A stretch of 55,688 nt of DNA from Methanoregulaceae archaeon UXB-2016 (GCA_004332335.1 SISS01000021.1:1-55688); one strand, 5' to 3'. Shown: positions 32,781 through 40,639, counted from the stretch's first letter. Made by a program: numbers and translations. Notes: a model not told the origin generated them from the sequence alone.

Positions 32781-33713
32781 ATGATCACGATCTACAAATC
32801 CACGAGCGAGGGGCTCCTGACCGTCGATGACTTTGTTGCCGGCGCCTGGGTGCATGTCTCGAATCCGAGCAACCAGGAACTCGCTCTGCTCGTGGAACGG
32901 TTCGGGATCCCGCTCGACTTTCTGACCGACCCGCTCGACCTGGATGAGCGGGCCCGTCTCGAGACCGAGGACGGCGCCCGCCTGATCGTGATCCGCGTTC
33001 CGCACCTCGACAGCTGGGCTGACGACATCCCGGTCACGACCCTGCCGATCGGGATCATCCTGGTCCACGACCTCGTGATCACGGTCTCGGCGATCGATGC
33101 CGAGGTGATCGGCGACTTCAAGCGGGACCAGGTCCGGGGCTTTTCCACCGACGAACGGACCCGGTTCGTCCTCCAGCTCTTCCTGAGGACGACACTCCTC
33201 TTCCTCCGCTATCTCCGCGACATCAACCGGGTCACGAACAACGTCGAGAAGGACCTCCAACGCTCGGCCAAGAACGAGCATCTGATCCGTCTCCTCAACC
33301 TGGAGAAGTGCCTGGTCTTCATCTCGACCTCGCTCCGGTCGAACGCGTTCATGATGGAGAAGTTCCACGCCGCGACCTACTCGCGCATTGACCAGGACGA
33401 GAAGGACCTCCTCGACGAAGTGATCATCGAAAACAAGCAGGCCATGGACATGGCCAAGATCTACTCCTCGATCCTCTCGAACATGATGGGCGCCTTTGCC
33501 TCGCTCATCTCCAACAACCTGAACACGGTCGTCAAGACCCTGACCACGATCACGATCATCCTGATGATCCCGACCCTCGTCGCATCGTTCTACGGGATGA
33601 ACGTGGACCTGCCCCTCCAGGGCTCGCCCGACGCGTTCCTGCTGGTGGTCGGGCTCACGGCCTTCCTCTGCACCCTCGGGATCGTCCTCTTCTGGCGCGG
33701 AAACCTGATCTGA
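32781..33713 (+). CDS. CorA family magnesium/divalent cation transporter
   Basis: This 310-residue CorA-type channel has a large cytoplasmic N-terminal domain with long helices (about 120-250) and two C-terminal transmembrane helices. The signature GMN is at 272-274 in FYGMNVDLP, and the protein ends with a short basic tail (WRGNLI). Transport of Mg2+ or another divalent ion is expected. AGGGGAG lies just before ATG 32781. The 185-base upstream region (32596-32780) is AT-enriched and contains no gene; I see no recognised magnesium riboswitch in it. Confidence 0.92.
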   Translation: MITIYKSTSEGLLTVDDFVAGAWVHVSNPSNQELALLVERFGIPLDFLTDPLDLDERARLETEDGARLIVIRVPHLDSWADDIPVTTLPIGIILVHDLVITVSAIDAEVIGDFKRDQVRGFSTDERTRFVLQLFLRTTLLFLRYLRDINRVTNNVEKDLQRSAKNEHLIRLLNLEKCLVFISTSLRSNAFMMEKFHAATYSRIDQDEKDLLDEVIIENKQAMDMAKIYSSILSNMMGAFASLISNNLNTVVKTLTTITIILMIPTLVASFYGMNVDLPLQGSPDAFLLVVGLTAFLCTLGIVLFWRGNLI

Positions 33714-33808
33714 GAGAGGTCGCCTGAGGCGTCCCGCGCCCGCCCTCCCGTTTCTCTCCGCCCGATCGACCGCAGGTTTAACACTTCCCCGTCCCCAACC
33801 ATACGCCC

Positions 33809-34492
33809 ATGGAATGGAACCAGCGCTGCCCGGGCTGCGGCGATGAGGCCGACCAGGAGGTCCTGCGTGAGTCCCATGACCTCCTGCTCCGCTGCTCTGC
33901 CTGCGGCCATATTCACCACGCACCGCGTGAGGCCCCGGTCGAGCCGCTCCGGGTCCGGGCGATCGTCTCGGCCGGGACGGAGTCGCAGACCGGGACGATC
34001 GAGCTGATGCCGACCGACCTGGTCGAGGTCGGGGACCTGCTCGTGGCCGAGGGAGAGGGAGACCAGGCGGCCGGCGTCGAGGTGAGCTCGATCGAGGTGG
34101 CCGACGGCGGACGGGTTCCCCGTGCGCGGGCGAACAAGATCGTCACCCTCTGGACCCGCGTGGTCGAGGACGTCGTGATCTCGGTCTCGGTCCACCGCGG
34201 GCGCGAGACGATCCCGTATCACCTGCGCGTCGAGGGCGAGGACGTCTTCGCGGTCGGCGAGGTCTACACCTTCGGCGGCCGGCAGGTCCGGATCTCCCAC
34301 ATCAAGCTCCGTGACGGCCCCGTGCTCCGCAAGGAGGGGTGGAAGGCGCTCGCCCGCCGCGTCCGGCGGATCTACGGCCGGTACGTGCGCGAGGAGACGG
34401 CCTATACCCGCCGGACGGAGTCGACCGATACCCGGGGGCAGAGGCCGGCCTATACCCAGGGGAAGGGGACCGGCTACTCCCGGAGAAGATAG
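33809..34492 (+). CDS. HVO_0476-type zinc finger protein
   Basis: This 227-residue protein opens with a zinc ribbon, CPGCGDE ... CSACGHIH, followed by a beta-rich domain with strands VRAIVSAGTESQTGTIEL, DLVEVGDLLVAEG and TLWTRVVEDVVISVSVHRG. This layout matches the conserved archaeal HVO_0476 family of unknown function. After residue 190 there is a low-complexity basic tail with four repeats of Tyr/Asp-Thr-Arg/Gln type (AYTRRTE, TDTRGQ, AYTQGK, GYSRRR). The 3' end overlaps the convergent glutamine amidotransferase by 19 bases. Probably nucleic acid related, by inference from the ribbon and basic tail. Confidence 0.88.
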   Translation: MEWNQRCPGCGDEADQEVLRESHDLLLRCSACGHIHHAPREAPVEPLRVRAIVSAGTESQTGTIELMPTDLVEVGDLLVAEGEGDQAAGVEVSSIEVADGGRVPRARANKIVTLWTRVVEDVVISVSVHRGRETIPYHLRVEGEDVFAVGEVYTFGGRQVRISHIKLRDGPVLRKEGWKALARRVRRIYGRYVREETAYTRRTESTDTRGQRPAYTQGKGTGYSRRR

Positions 34493-35121
34493 TCGAGGAC
34501 GTCGACAAGGAGCCGGCGGGCCGCGGGCAGATGCCGGGCGGTCTCGGCCGCGCAGCCTTCGCGCTCGGCTCCCGGCAGGTCCGCGGTCCAGGCCGCGATG
34601 ACGGCCGGGGTCGCCTCGAGGTGGAACTGGAGCCCGAGCGCCGAGCCGATCGCGAAGGCCTGATGGCGGACCGCGTCGCCGGTCGCGAGCAGGGTCGCCC
34701 CCTCGGGCAGGTCGAAGGTCTCGCCGTGGAGCTCGAAGGCCGGGAACGCCGGCGGAAAGAGGGGATTGCGCGGAGCTCCGGCAAGAGTCCGCCAGCCCCG
34801 CTCGGGCACCGAGGGGTAGACCCGGGCTCCGAGGGCCCGGGCGATCAGCTGGGCCCCGAGGCAGACCCCGAGCACGGGCCGCCCGTCCCCGACCGCGTCG
34901 CGGATCAGCGCCTGCTCGTCCTCGAGCCAGGGGTGTCGGTCCTGGTCGTTGACCGACATGGGCCCGCCCATCAGGACGAGCCCCGCCCGGTCGAGCCCGG
35001 CAGGCAGACCCTCCGCCTCGTAGAGCCGGTGGATCTCGTGGCGCACGCCCCGGGACTCGAGCAGGTCGCAGATCATGCCTGGTGGTTCGACCGGGTCGTG
35101 GAGAAGGACGGCGAGCTCCAT
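34474..35121 (-). CDS. Class I glutamine amidotransferase (GMP synthase-like)
   Basis: This 215-residue stand-alone GATase1 domain has its nucleophile at Cys87 in GVCLGAQL, and the other triad members are His167 and Glu169 in LQFHLEAT. MGGPMSVND and the HGETFDLPEGA strand fit the GMP synthase glutamine amidotransferase-like subgroup (also seen with gamma-glutamyl hydrolases). No synthetase domain is fused or adjacent, so the ammonia acceptor or hydrolysed gamma-glutamyl substrate is unknown. Confidence 0.9.
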   Translation of the reverse strand: MELAVLLHDPVEPPGMICDLLESRGVRHEIHRLYEAEGLPAGLDRAGLVLMGGPMSVNDQDRHPWLEDEQALIRDAVGDGRPVLGVCLGAQLIARALGARVYPSVPERGWRTLAGAPRNPLFPPAFPAFELHGETFDLPEGATLLATGDAVRHQAFAIGSALGLQFHLEATPAVIAAWTADLPGAEREGCAAETARHLPAARRLLVDVLDYLLRE

Positions 35122-35275
35122 CTCTCTGCAGGTGGCACCCGGTCCCTGTTCAATCTATCCCGGACGTCTGCGTCCGCACGCCGTGTTCGCGGCTCCCGGA
35201 GCTGGCGCGTATGACAGGGCCGGACCTCTACCTGATGGCCATGTCGGGATGAAATAAGAAGAGGGGAACGTGCTG

Positions 35276-35297
35276 CGGGCGGCCTTCTGGCCGCCCG
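35276..35297 (-). terminator. Hairpin terminator after the DUF1328 gene
   Basis: A perfect nine-pair hairpin, CGGGCGGCC-TTCT-GGCCGCCCG, lies just after the DUF1328 stop and is followed on the minus strand by a T/C-rich tract (CCCCTCTTCTTATTT). It probably ends the DUF1328 transcript. Confidence 0.55.
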
Positions 35298-35301
35298 TTC
35301 C

Positions 35302-35457
35302 CTACAGGATCAGGGTGATGATCGCGAGCACGATGAAGATGATCACGAGCCACTTTGCGATGTCCATCGAGAGCCCCGCCACGCGTCCGGCCCCGAGAAC
35401 GGCGGCAACGATCGCGAGGACGAAGAACACGATTGCCAGATAGAGCAGATCTGCCAT
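35302..35457 (-). CDS. DUF1328 small membrane protein
   Basis: This is a 51-residue protein. It reads [20 protein letters not shown], then [20 protein letters not shown] and [11 protein letters not shown]: two transmembrane helices joined by the Gly-rich GAGRVAG turn and an Ile-Ala-Lys-x-Leu segment. This is the DUF1328 (YtjA-like) pattern, common in bacteria and seen in some methanogens. Function is unknown; in bacteria such genes are often stress related. GGAGGCG lies just before the ATG. A perfect inverted repeat sits in the leader at 35471-35490. Confidence 0.9.
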   Translation of the reverse strand: MADLLYLAIVFFVLAIVAAVLGAGRVAGLSMDIAKWLVIIFIVLAIITLIL

Positions 35458-35470
35458 TTTCGCCTCCGTT

Positions 35471-35490
35471 CTCCGGTGTTTCGACCGGAG
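35471..35490 (-). promoter_or_regulatory. Inverted repeat in the DUF1328 leader
   Basis: CTCCGGT-GTTTCG-ACCGGAG is a perfect seven-base inverted repeat with a six-base loop. It lies 14-33 bases before the DUF1328 ATG, directly upstream of GGAGGCG. As RNA it would form a hairpin beside the ribosome binding site; as DNA it could be an operator. Confidence 0.5.
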
Positions 35491-35606
35491 TCACATTGCT
35501 CGATAGCGTTTTAACTATTTAGAACTTTTGCTATGTGGGGCCCATAAGGGATATATTGGAATAGGTTCTGCACAAAGCCGCCTGACCATTCCTGCCGGTG
35601 GGCCGA

Positions 35607-35697
35607 GGTGCGGGGTGCGCGGGTGCCGTCACGACCCCTGCCCCCGGTGCTGCTCGCCGCGATCGTGCTCGCGTTTGCGCTCGTGGTAACGCCCTAG
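35607..35697 (+). other. Possible tiny membrane peptide ORF
   Basis: Starting at GTG 35607 (or GTG 35622) there is a reading frame of about 29 codons encoding a basic start (RGARVPSRP) and one hydrophobic helix (VLLAAIVLAFALVV), ending at TAG within 35695-35697. A TATA-like GATATATT (about 35549-35556) lies roughly 50 bases upstream. It ends just overlapping the convergent deacetylase stop. It could be a real micro-membrane protein or chance; there is no other support. Confidence 0.25.
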
Positions 35698-36695
35698 GAG
35701 CCCCCGAGCAGGGGCGAGCCACCCGCGAGCATCTCCGCGACCGCCCGTGCCTCGCGACCGGGCCGTCCCCGCACGGGCGGCGTCCCGCCCCCCTCGAGCG
35801 CACGGAGGATTGCGGCAACGGCCGCGCCGTGCCCTGGGCCGTACCCGCCCTCGAGCACGAGCGCGAGGGGCCGGCCGGACGCCTCCAGGAGGAGCCGCGT
35901 CATCATCCCGAAGTCCTCCGGCACGAGGGCCATGCCCCCAAGGGGGTCGTCCCCGAGCGAATCCTGGCCGGCCGAGACGAGCACGAGCTCCGGGTCGAAC
36001 GCGGCGAGGGCCGGGCAGAAGACCGACTCGAAGATGTGCGCGTAGTCCGCGCCCGTGCTGCCGGCCGGAAGGGGGGCGTTGAGCGTGAACCCGAGCCCGT
36101 CCCCCTCGCCGAGCTCGCTGTACCAGCCGGTCCCGGGAAAGTGGAACCGGCGGTGGACCGAGCAGTAGAGCACCCGATCGGTCTCGTAGAACGCCCCCTG
36201 GGTCCCGTTGCCGTGGTGCACGTCCCAGTCGACGACCGCGACCCGGTCGAGCCTCTCGAGGGCGTCGGCGGCCGCGACGGCCACGTTGTTGAAGAGGCAG
36301 AAGCCCATCGCACGCATCCTCTCGGCGTGATGGCCGGGCGGACGGACGAACGCGAAGGCGGAGGTCCCGGCGAGGGCGACCCGAGCGGCCTCGAGCGCGC
36401 ACCCGGCGGCTGAACGGGCCGTCTCGAACGAATGCGGTCGGATATACGTGTCGGGGTCGAGGTGCCCGATCCCCCTGTCGCCGAGTGCGGCGCACCGGGT
36501 CCGCACGGCCGCCACGTACCCCGGCGCGTGGACCCGGGCGAGCGCGGCCTCGGATGCCGGCGGAGTGCCCGCAGACGTCACGGTCCACCCCTCGGGGACC
36601 CCGCGCAACGCATCCACAAGCCGCGCCTGTGACTCGGGGTGGCCCGGGAGGTCGTGAAGGGCTGCATCGGCCTGGACGAGCACTCTCGGCTCCAT
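35694..36695 (-). CDS. Histone deacetylase family (acetylpolyamine/AcuC-like) protein
   Basis: This 333-residue class II-type deacetylase fold protein has catalytic His122-His123 in RPPGHHAE. The zinc ligands are Asp158 and His160 (DWDVHHGNGT) and Asp245 (SAGQDSL), and the closing motif is LEGGYGPG. Family members remove acetyl groups from protein lysine, polyamines or acetoin-related substrates. Methanomicrobiales can carry histones and Alba-like proteins, so a chromatin role is possible but unproven. Length is normal. It is alone on its strand between DUF1328 and DUF2085. Confidence 0.92.
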   Translation of the reverse strand: MEPRVLVQADAALHDLPGHPESQARLVDALRGVPEGWTVTSAGTPPASEAALARVHAPGYVAAVRTRCAALGDRGIGHLDPDTYIRPHSFETARSAAGCALEAARVALAGTSAFAFVRPPGHHAERMRAMGFCLFNNVAVAAADALERLDRVAVVDWDVHHGNGTQGAFYETDRVLYCSVHRRFHFPGTGWYSELGEGDGLGFTLNAPLPAGSTGADYAHIFESVFCPALAAFDPELVLVSAGQDSLGDDPLGGMALVPEDFGMMTRLLLEASGRPLALVLEGGYGPGHGAAVAAILRALEGGGTPPVRGRPGREARAVAEMLAGGSPLLGGS

Positions 36696-36770
36696 ATCAC
36701 TCCATCATCGCTCCTCCGTATCAGGGTTTCGCCCCTGCATCGACATACGCTGCAGGAGCGAGGGGGCGAA

Positions 36771-37316
36771 TCACTGCCTCTCGGAAGGTCGCCTTCGGAC
36801 CATCGCTCCGAGCCACGCGATGATGCCGATGGCGAGCCCGCCCTGGCCGATCCCGTAGAGGAGCCCGGAGAGCACCCGCTGCGGCGTGGCCGAGACGTAC
36901 GGCGTCACGAGCTGCAGCCCGCCGTCAAGGACAATCGGGAGCATCAGGACCAGGCCGATCGCGAGGACTCCCGCGGGCGTGCGAAACCATCGCGGCAGGA
37001 ACGCGCCGAGCGATGCGAAGAAGCCCGAAGGCGGGGAGATTGCGACGGCCCCGGCGAACGCGGCCGCCATCCCGAGCTCGATCGCGAGGCAGCGTTCGCA
37101 GACCGGAAGCTGGTTGTCGGCGAGGGCGAACGAGCGGTCGGGCCGCTGGTGGCAGACGAGCGCGCCGAACGCGTACGGCCAGGTGGCCGGTTCACCGAGC
37201 GAGACGGTGACGGGGGCGTGGAGCGTGCCGGCCGGCAGGGCGAGCGGGACCAGGAGCTGCGGCCCGATCACGGCGAGGGCGGCGAGAAAGAGCAGGAGCC
37301 ACGGAGCCCGGCGCAT
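36771..37316 (-). CDS. DUF2085 membrane protein
   Basis: This 181-residue protein has about four transmembrane helices and the DUF2085 signature: ALVCHQRPDRSF followed by LPVCERCLAIELGM, a conserved Cys-His / Cys-x2-Cys arrangement just outside a membrane helix. The cysteines may bind metal. Function is unknown. It begins 36 bases after the RPA-associated gene on the same strand, so it may be the last gene of the RPA transcript, although its product looks unrelated. Confidence 0.85.
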   Translation of the reverse strand: MRRAPWLLLFLAALAVIGPQLLVPLALPAGTLHAPVTVSLGEPATWPYAFGALVCHQRPDRSFALADNQLPVCERCLAIELGMAAAFAGAVAISPPSGFFASLGAFLPRWFRTPAGVLAIGLVLMLPIVLDGGLQLVTPYVSATPQRVLSGLLYGIGQGGLAIGIIAWLGAMVRRRPSERQ

Positions 37317-37352
37317 AACGCACGAGGTATGGGCTCGAAAAAGAAAAAAGGA

Positions 37353-37946
37353 TCAGAGGTGCATCTGCGCGAGCGCGTCCGCCACCGTCTTGCGGAAGAG
37401 GGCCGGATCGATCCGGTACTCCTCGCCCGCCCGCTTCGAGTCCTCGGTCGTGCCGTAGGCGTCGATCCGGTCCAGGGTCGCCTTCGCCGCATCCAGGATC
37501 CAGAGGTCCCGGGTCTCGCGGTCGACGACCGTGACGGACTCGGCCCGGAGCGAGACGTAGACCCCGCCGCCGTCGGGCGCCTCGAAGACGTTCGGCTTGC
37601 CCACGACCGCGACGAACGCAGGCGGCTCGACCCGGGCGATCTGCTGCATCGCCTCGGGCTGGTAGTTGCCCGCGGTCACGAAGGTCGTCCCGGTCGGATC
37701 GACGACCCGGGCGCGGTAGAAGATGTTCTGCTCCCCCTGCCGCTGCTTCTCGGTCATCGAGCCGACCACGAAGACCCGGTTGCACCGCTGCCCCGTCGGG
37801 AGCAGCACGTACGTCGGGCTCTTCTCCTCGGTCCCCTCCTTGAACTGGTGCCGGGCCTCGCGGAGTTCGGCCGCGAAGACCCGCCGGGCGGGCTCGCGTT
37901 CGAAGCGCACCTCGCGCCGGCCGCTGAACGGGACCTGTGCCGACAT
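37353..37946 (-). CDS. RPA-associated protein (COG3390 family)
   Basis: This 197-residue protein always sits beside euryarchaeal RPA. The N-terminal OB-fold part reads RRVFAAELREARHQFKEG and SPTYVLLPTGQRCNRVFVVGSM, and NIFYRARVVDPTGTTFVTAGNYQPEA is the conserved core. A helical C-terminus of about 60 residues follows (ATLDRIDAYG..., LFRKTVADALAQM). In Haloferax and other euryarchaea the RPA-associated proteins pair with their cognate RPA in DNA repair and replication. Its ATG overlaps the RPA stop, so the two are translated together. Confidence 0.92.
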   Translation of the reverse strand: MSAQVPFSGRREVRFEREPARRVFAAELREARHQFKEGTEEKSPTYVLLPTGQRCNRVFVVGSMTEKQRQGEQNIFYRARVVDPTGTTFVTAGNYQPEAMQQIARVEPPAFVAVVGKPNVFEAPDGGGVYVSLRAESVTVVDRETRDLWILDAAKATLDRIDAYGTTEDSKRAGEEYRIDPALFRKTVADALAQMHL

Positions 37947-39175
37947 TATGCCTCACCTCCGGCGCGGTCGATCAGCGCAGCCAGGGCTGCGGGATCGAAC
38001 CGGTGCCGTTCGGCCGAGGTCACGAGCACGCTCGTATCCATCTCGCGCCCCCGGCAGTCGAGGTATCGACCCATCGCGGCCGACTGGACCCGAAGGAAGA
38101 CCTCGTCCATGCCGAGGGGGCTGTTCTCAGCGAGGTCGACGGCCTCGTCGAGCGTGAGTCCGGCCACGGCCTCGGTCGTCTCACGCTGCATCAGGATGTT
38201 CTTTGTTGTTACGCCGTCGTCGAGGACGGCCTTGATCCGGAGGTCGTACCGGAAGTCGGGCTGGATCTCGTGGATCGGGCAGTAGTTCTGCCGCGAGAGG
38301 ACGCGGTTGCAGCCCTCGACCGGGCAGCGCTTGACCAGCCCCGACCCCTGGCCGACGTGGACGATCGCGCCCGCGAAGACCTGGCCACCGGCCCCGACCT
38401 CGAGCTCGGCCTCCTCGTCCGGGACCACGGTCCCCGAGTTCAGCACGAGCGAGAGCCGGCCGTTGTACTCGTCGACGGTCGCATAGTAGATGTCGTAGAC
38501 CGCCTCGGGGACGAGCGGCTCCTTGCCCTCCTCCTTCCAGATCGTGAATTTGATCGTGCCCGTCGGGTCCCCGACGAGGCCGGTCTGCAGGATCCGGTCG
38601 GAGCGGGCCTCCCACTCCTGGACCATCTTGACCCGTACCGAGCCGACGCCCGGCTTCAGCTCGGCGACGGTCGTCTCCGAGGGCATCAGCGGCCGATCCG
38701 TCTCGATCGGGGTCACGGTCGTGCCGGAGTGAATCTTGAGGTTCGGCGAGTTCCGGAACTCGTCGACCACGGCCGACTCGACCCGGTACCAGCACCCCGC
38801 CTCGAGCTGCGGCGCCCCGGCCTTTGCCCAGACCACGAACCGGATCGCTCCCGATGCGTCGGCGATGATCCCGGTCTGGGCGATCGACGGACTGTTCGGT
38901 GCCGAGAGCCCAACGACCTTCCCCTCGATCGTGACCCACTCCTCGGGCACGAGCTCGGCGATCGCGTGGCGGTCCGACTCAATCGCGCCGGCAAGCCCCT
39001 GCACCTGATACTCGCGTCCGAGTTCGCTGATCACGGTCCGCTCGGCCTCGGCCGGCGGGACCCCGAACTCCTCGACGAGCAGGCGGAGCTTCGCCTCGAT
39101 CTCTTTTTGTTCGACGTTCTTTCCCTTCTGAAGGATCTTTTGGGAGATTCTTTCCGCGACTATGGACAGATCCAT
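37946..39175 (-). CDS. Replication factor A (RPA), single-stranded DNA-binding protein
   Basis: This 409-residue euryarchaeal RPA has a helical N-terminus (residues 1-60) and two clear OB-folds, WVTIEGKVVGL...IRFVVWAKAG and SVRVKMVQEWEARSD...IKFTIWKEEG. A third OB-fold begins near 260 and contains a zinc finger (CPVEGCNRVL...YCPIH). A C-terminal domain follows. The repeated GIIADASGAIRFVVW and GLVGDPTGTIKFTIW motifs show the internal OB duplication. It coats ssDNA in replication and repair. Its promoter overlaps a perfect palindrome at 39207-39222, and GGAGAT precedes the ATG. Confidence 0.94.
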   Translation of the reverse strand: MDLSIVAERISQKILQKGKNVEQKEIEAKLRLLVEEFGVPPAEAERTVISELGREYQVQGLAGAIESDRHAIAELVPEEWVTIEGKVVGLSAPNSPSIAQTGIIADASGAIRFVVWAKAGAPQLEAGCWYRVESAVVDEFRNSPNLKIHSGTTVTPIETDRPLMPSETTVAELKPGVGSVRVKMVQEWEARSDRILQTGLVGDPTGTIKFTIWKEEGKEPLVPEAVYDIYYATVDEYNGRLSLVLNSGTVVPDEEAELEVGAGGQVFAGAIVHVGQGSGLVKRCPVEGCNRVLSRQNYCPIHEIQPDFRYDLRIKAVLDDGVTTKNILMQRETTEAVAGLTLDEAVDLAENSPLGMDEVFLRVQSAAMGRYLDCRGREMDTSVLVTSAERHRFDPAALAALIDRAGGEA

Positions 39176-39206
39176 ACCTACATCTCCAGGGTGATATTCG
39201 ATCCGG

Positions 39207-39222
39207 CGGGGTAAATACCCCG
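39207..39222 (-). promoter_or_regulatory. Palindromic TATA region of the RPA operon
   Basis: CGGGGTA-AA-TACCCCG is a perfect seven-base inverted repeat whose centre (TATTTA on the minus strand) is the best TATA candidate for the RPA operon, 32-47 bases before its ATG. A protein bound here would compete directly with TBP/TFB. Confidence 0.5.
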
Positions 39223-39290
39223 TGCTGGCGGTGTGAAAGTGTTTCCCGGACCGTAACTATCATAACCCGGCGTGGTCTGTATCTTAGGAT

Positions 39291-39482
39291 ATGGCTCTCA
39301 CGGCAGACAGCACGATCTACGAACTGCTCCAGCAGAAACCCGAGGCGGCCGAGGTCCTCTTCAAGTTCGGCATGGGCTGTGTCGGGTGCGCGATCGCGAA
39401 GGGCGAGACGATCAAGGAGGCCGCGGCCGCCCACGGCGTCCCCCTCGGCGAGATGCTCTCGGCCCTCCAGATCGAGGCCTGA
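39291..39482 (+). CDS. DUF1858 domain protein
   Basis: This 63-residue protein consists only of the DUF1858 (ScdA N-terminal-like) domain: TADSTIYELLQQKPEAAEVL, then FGMGCVGCAIAKGETIKEAA. The conserved Cys-x2-Cys sits at a helix start. It is often called a hybrid-cluster-protein-associated or disulfide oxidoreductase domain; proposed roles are in iron-sulfur or nitrosative stress handling. No companion redox gene follows on the strand. A TATA-like ACTATCATA lies about 25-30 bases before the start. Confidence 0.9.
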   Translation: MALTADSTIYELLQQKPEAAEVLFKFGMGCVGCAIAKGETIKEAAAAHGVPLGEMLSALQIEA

Positions 39483-39491
39483 GCTCCCCGC

Positions 39492-40280
39492 CTACGGGCG
39501 GGATATCACTCTTTTCAGCTCGGCCAGGGAGGCCATCGGGTTCCGGGTGAGGTGGTCCGCGACCGCCGGCTCGTGCAGGAGCGTGCAGGAGCTGCAGTTC
39601 CAGACGGCCCCGGCCGTCGACGAGGCGACCTCCTCGCCGAGCGAGGTGTCGCCGCAGGGGTAGAGGGGGCAGTAGCAGTACTCGCAGCGCTGCCCCTCCC
39701 GGTGATGGCAGGGGTAGTACGGGCAGGCCTCGGGGGTCCATCCGACCCAGTGTCCGCCCCCGAAGCGGCTGTAGATGAAGAAGGCCGGCTTGGCGCCGGA
39801 AGGACCGTCACGGCGAACGAGCGCCTCGGTGACGGCCGCCGCCGCCGCTTCGCAGAGGGGCCCGGCACGGGCCGCGGGCTCTCCCCCGTCCCAGGCGAGC
39901 AGGAGGGCCGACGGCGGCACGGGGCAGGCGGCTCCGATCGCGGCCAGCAGGGGTGCGGTGTCGGAGGGAGGGACCGAGGCCGGCGTCCAGGCGACGAGGA
40001 GGACCGCGTCGCCGTCGGCGATCGCAAACGCCATGGTCCCATCGTACTGGGTGACCACGGCCCTATCGACCCCGACACGGATCGCAAAGCCGGCGGTCGC
40101 CCGGGGATCGAGCCCGGCGCGGGCTGCGGCGAGCGGGACGGCCGGCATCACCGGGCAGGCCCGCGAGCTCGGGGCGAAGAGAATCGAATGGCAGGCCTCT
40201 CCGCCGGGGGAGAGGCCCGTGCCGGCCGCAGAGGCGAGCCCGCGAAGGAGGAGCGCCCCCTCCTTCGTGTAGTACCTCAT
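39492..40280 (-). CDS. Cysteine-rich protein with C-terminal PF04071-like domain
   Basis: In this 262-residue protein residues 184-245 match the cysteine-rich small domain: CPYYPCHH, then CEYCYCPLYPCGD and NCSSCTLLHEP, with Cys at 186, 191, 199, 202, 204, 209, 229 and 232. That set could hold one or two metal or iron-sulfur centres. The N-terminal 170 residues (ILFAPSSRACPVMPAVPLAAA..., TMAFAIADGDAVLLVAWTP) I cannot assign. ATG overlaps the stop of the upstream NrdD-like gene (40277-40639), so the two are coupled. In methanogens PF04071-type domains occur with corrinoid or amidohydrolase proteins, but that link is not visible here. Confidence 0.7.
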   Translation of the reverse strand: MRYYTKEGALLLRGLASAAGTGLSPGGEACHSILFAPSSRACPVMPAVPLAAARAGLDPRATAGFAIRVGVDRAVVTQYDGTMAFAIADGDAVLLVAWTPASVPPSDTAPLLAAIGAACPVPPSALLLAWDGGEPAARAGPLCEAAAAAVTEALVRRDGPSGAKPAFFIYSRFGGGHWVGWTPEACPYYPCHHREGQRCEYCYCPLYPCGDTSLGEEVASSTAGAVWNCSSCTLLHEPAVADHLTRNPMASLAELKRVISRP

Positions 40281-40639
40281 GTGACCGTGTAGCGGATCCG
40301 GTCCTTGAGTTCCTGCTGCTTGCCCGCGTTCCAGCCCGAGACGTCCTGCAGGTACCCGGTCACGCGCGAGATCTGGACCACGTCGTGCGAGCCGCACTCG
40401 GGGCAGATGGCGACCCCGCAGAGGGGGCAGTACTCGATCCCGGTCACGATCTCGTGCGCGCAGTGGCAGTGGTCGAGCGGGCACATCACCTGGGGGTGCA
40501 CCTCGCCGCAGTTCGGGCAGGGCGACGCGTCCACGATCAGGTGGCAGGTGTGGCACTTGTACTGTCGCTCCTCGACTGGGATCTCGTCGAGACGACGGTA
40601 CTTCCGGGCGAGAGCCTGCTGCTCCGGGGTCCAGTCCAT
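40277..40639 (-). CDS. Stand-alone NrdD-like zinc/glycyl-radical domain
   Basis: The C-terminal half of this 120-residue protein looks like the last 60 residues of anaerobic ribonucleotide reductase NrdD. Two zinc knuckles, CPLCG (71-75) and CPECG (79-83), are followed by SRVTGYLQ and by WNAGKQQELKDRIRY, where Gly106 aligns with the radical glycine. The N-terminal half adds more knuckles (CHTC, CPNC, and C53/C58/C60). The 500-residue catalytic barrel of NrdD is absent. It may be a repurposed zinc protein, or a radical-bearing module working with a separate subunit. It is coupled to the downstream Cys-rich gene. Confidence 0.8.
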   Translation of the reverse strand: MDWTPEQQALARKYRRLDEIPVEERQYKCHTCHLIVDASPCPNCGEVHPQVMCPLDHCHCAHEIVTGIEYCPLCGVAICPECGSHDVVQISRVTGYLQDVSGWNAGKQQELKDRIRYTVT

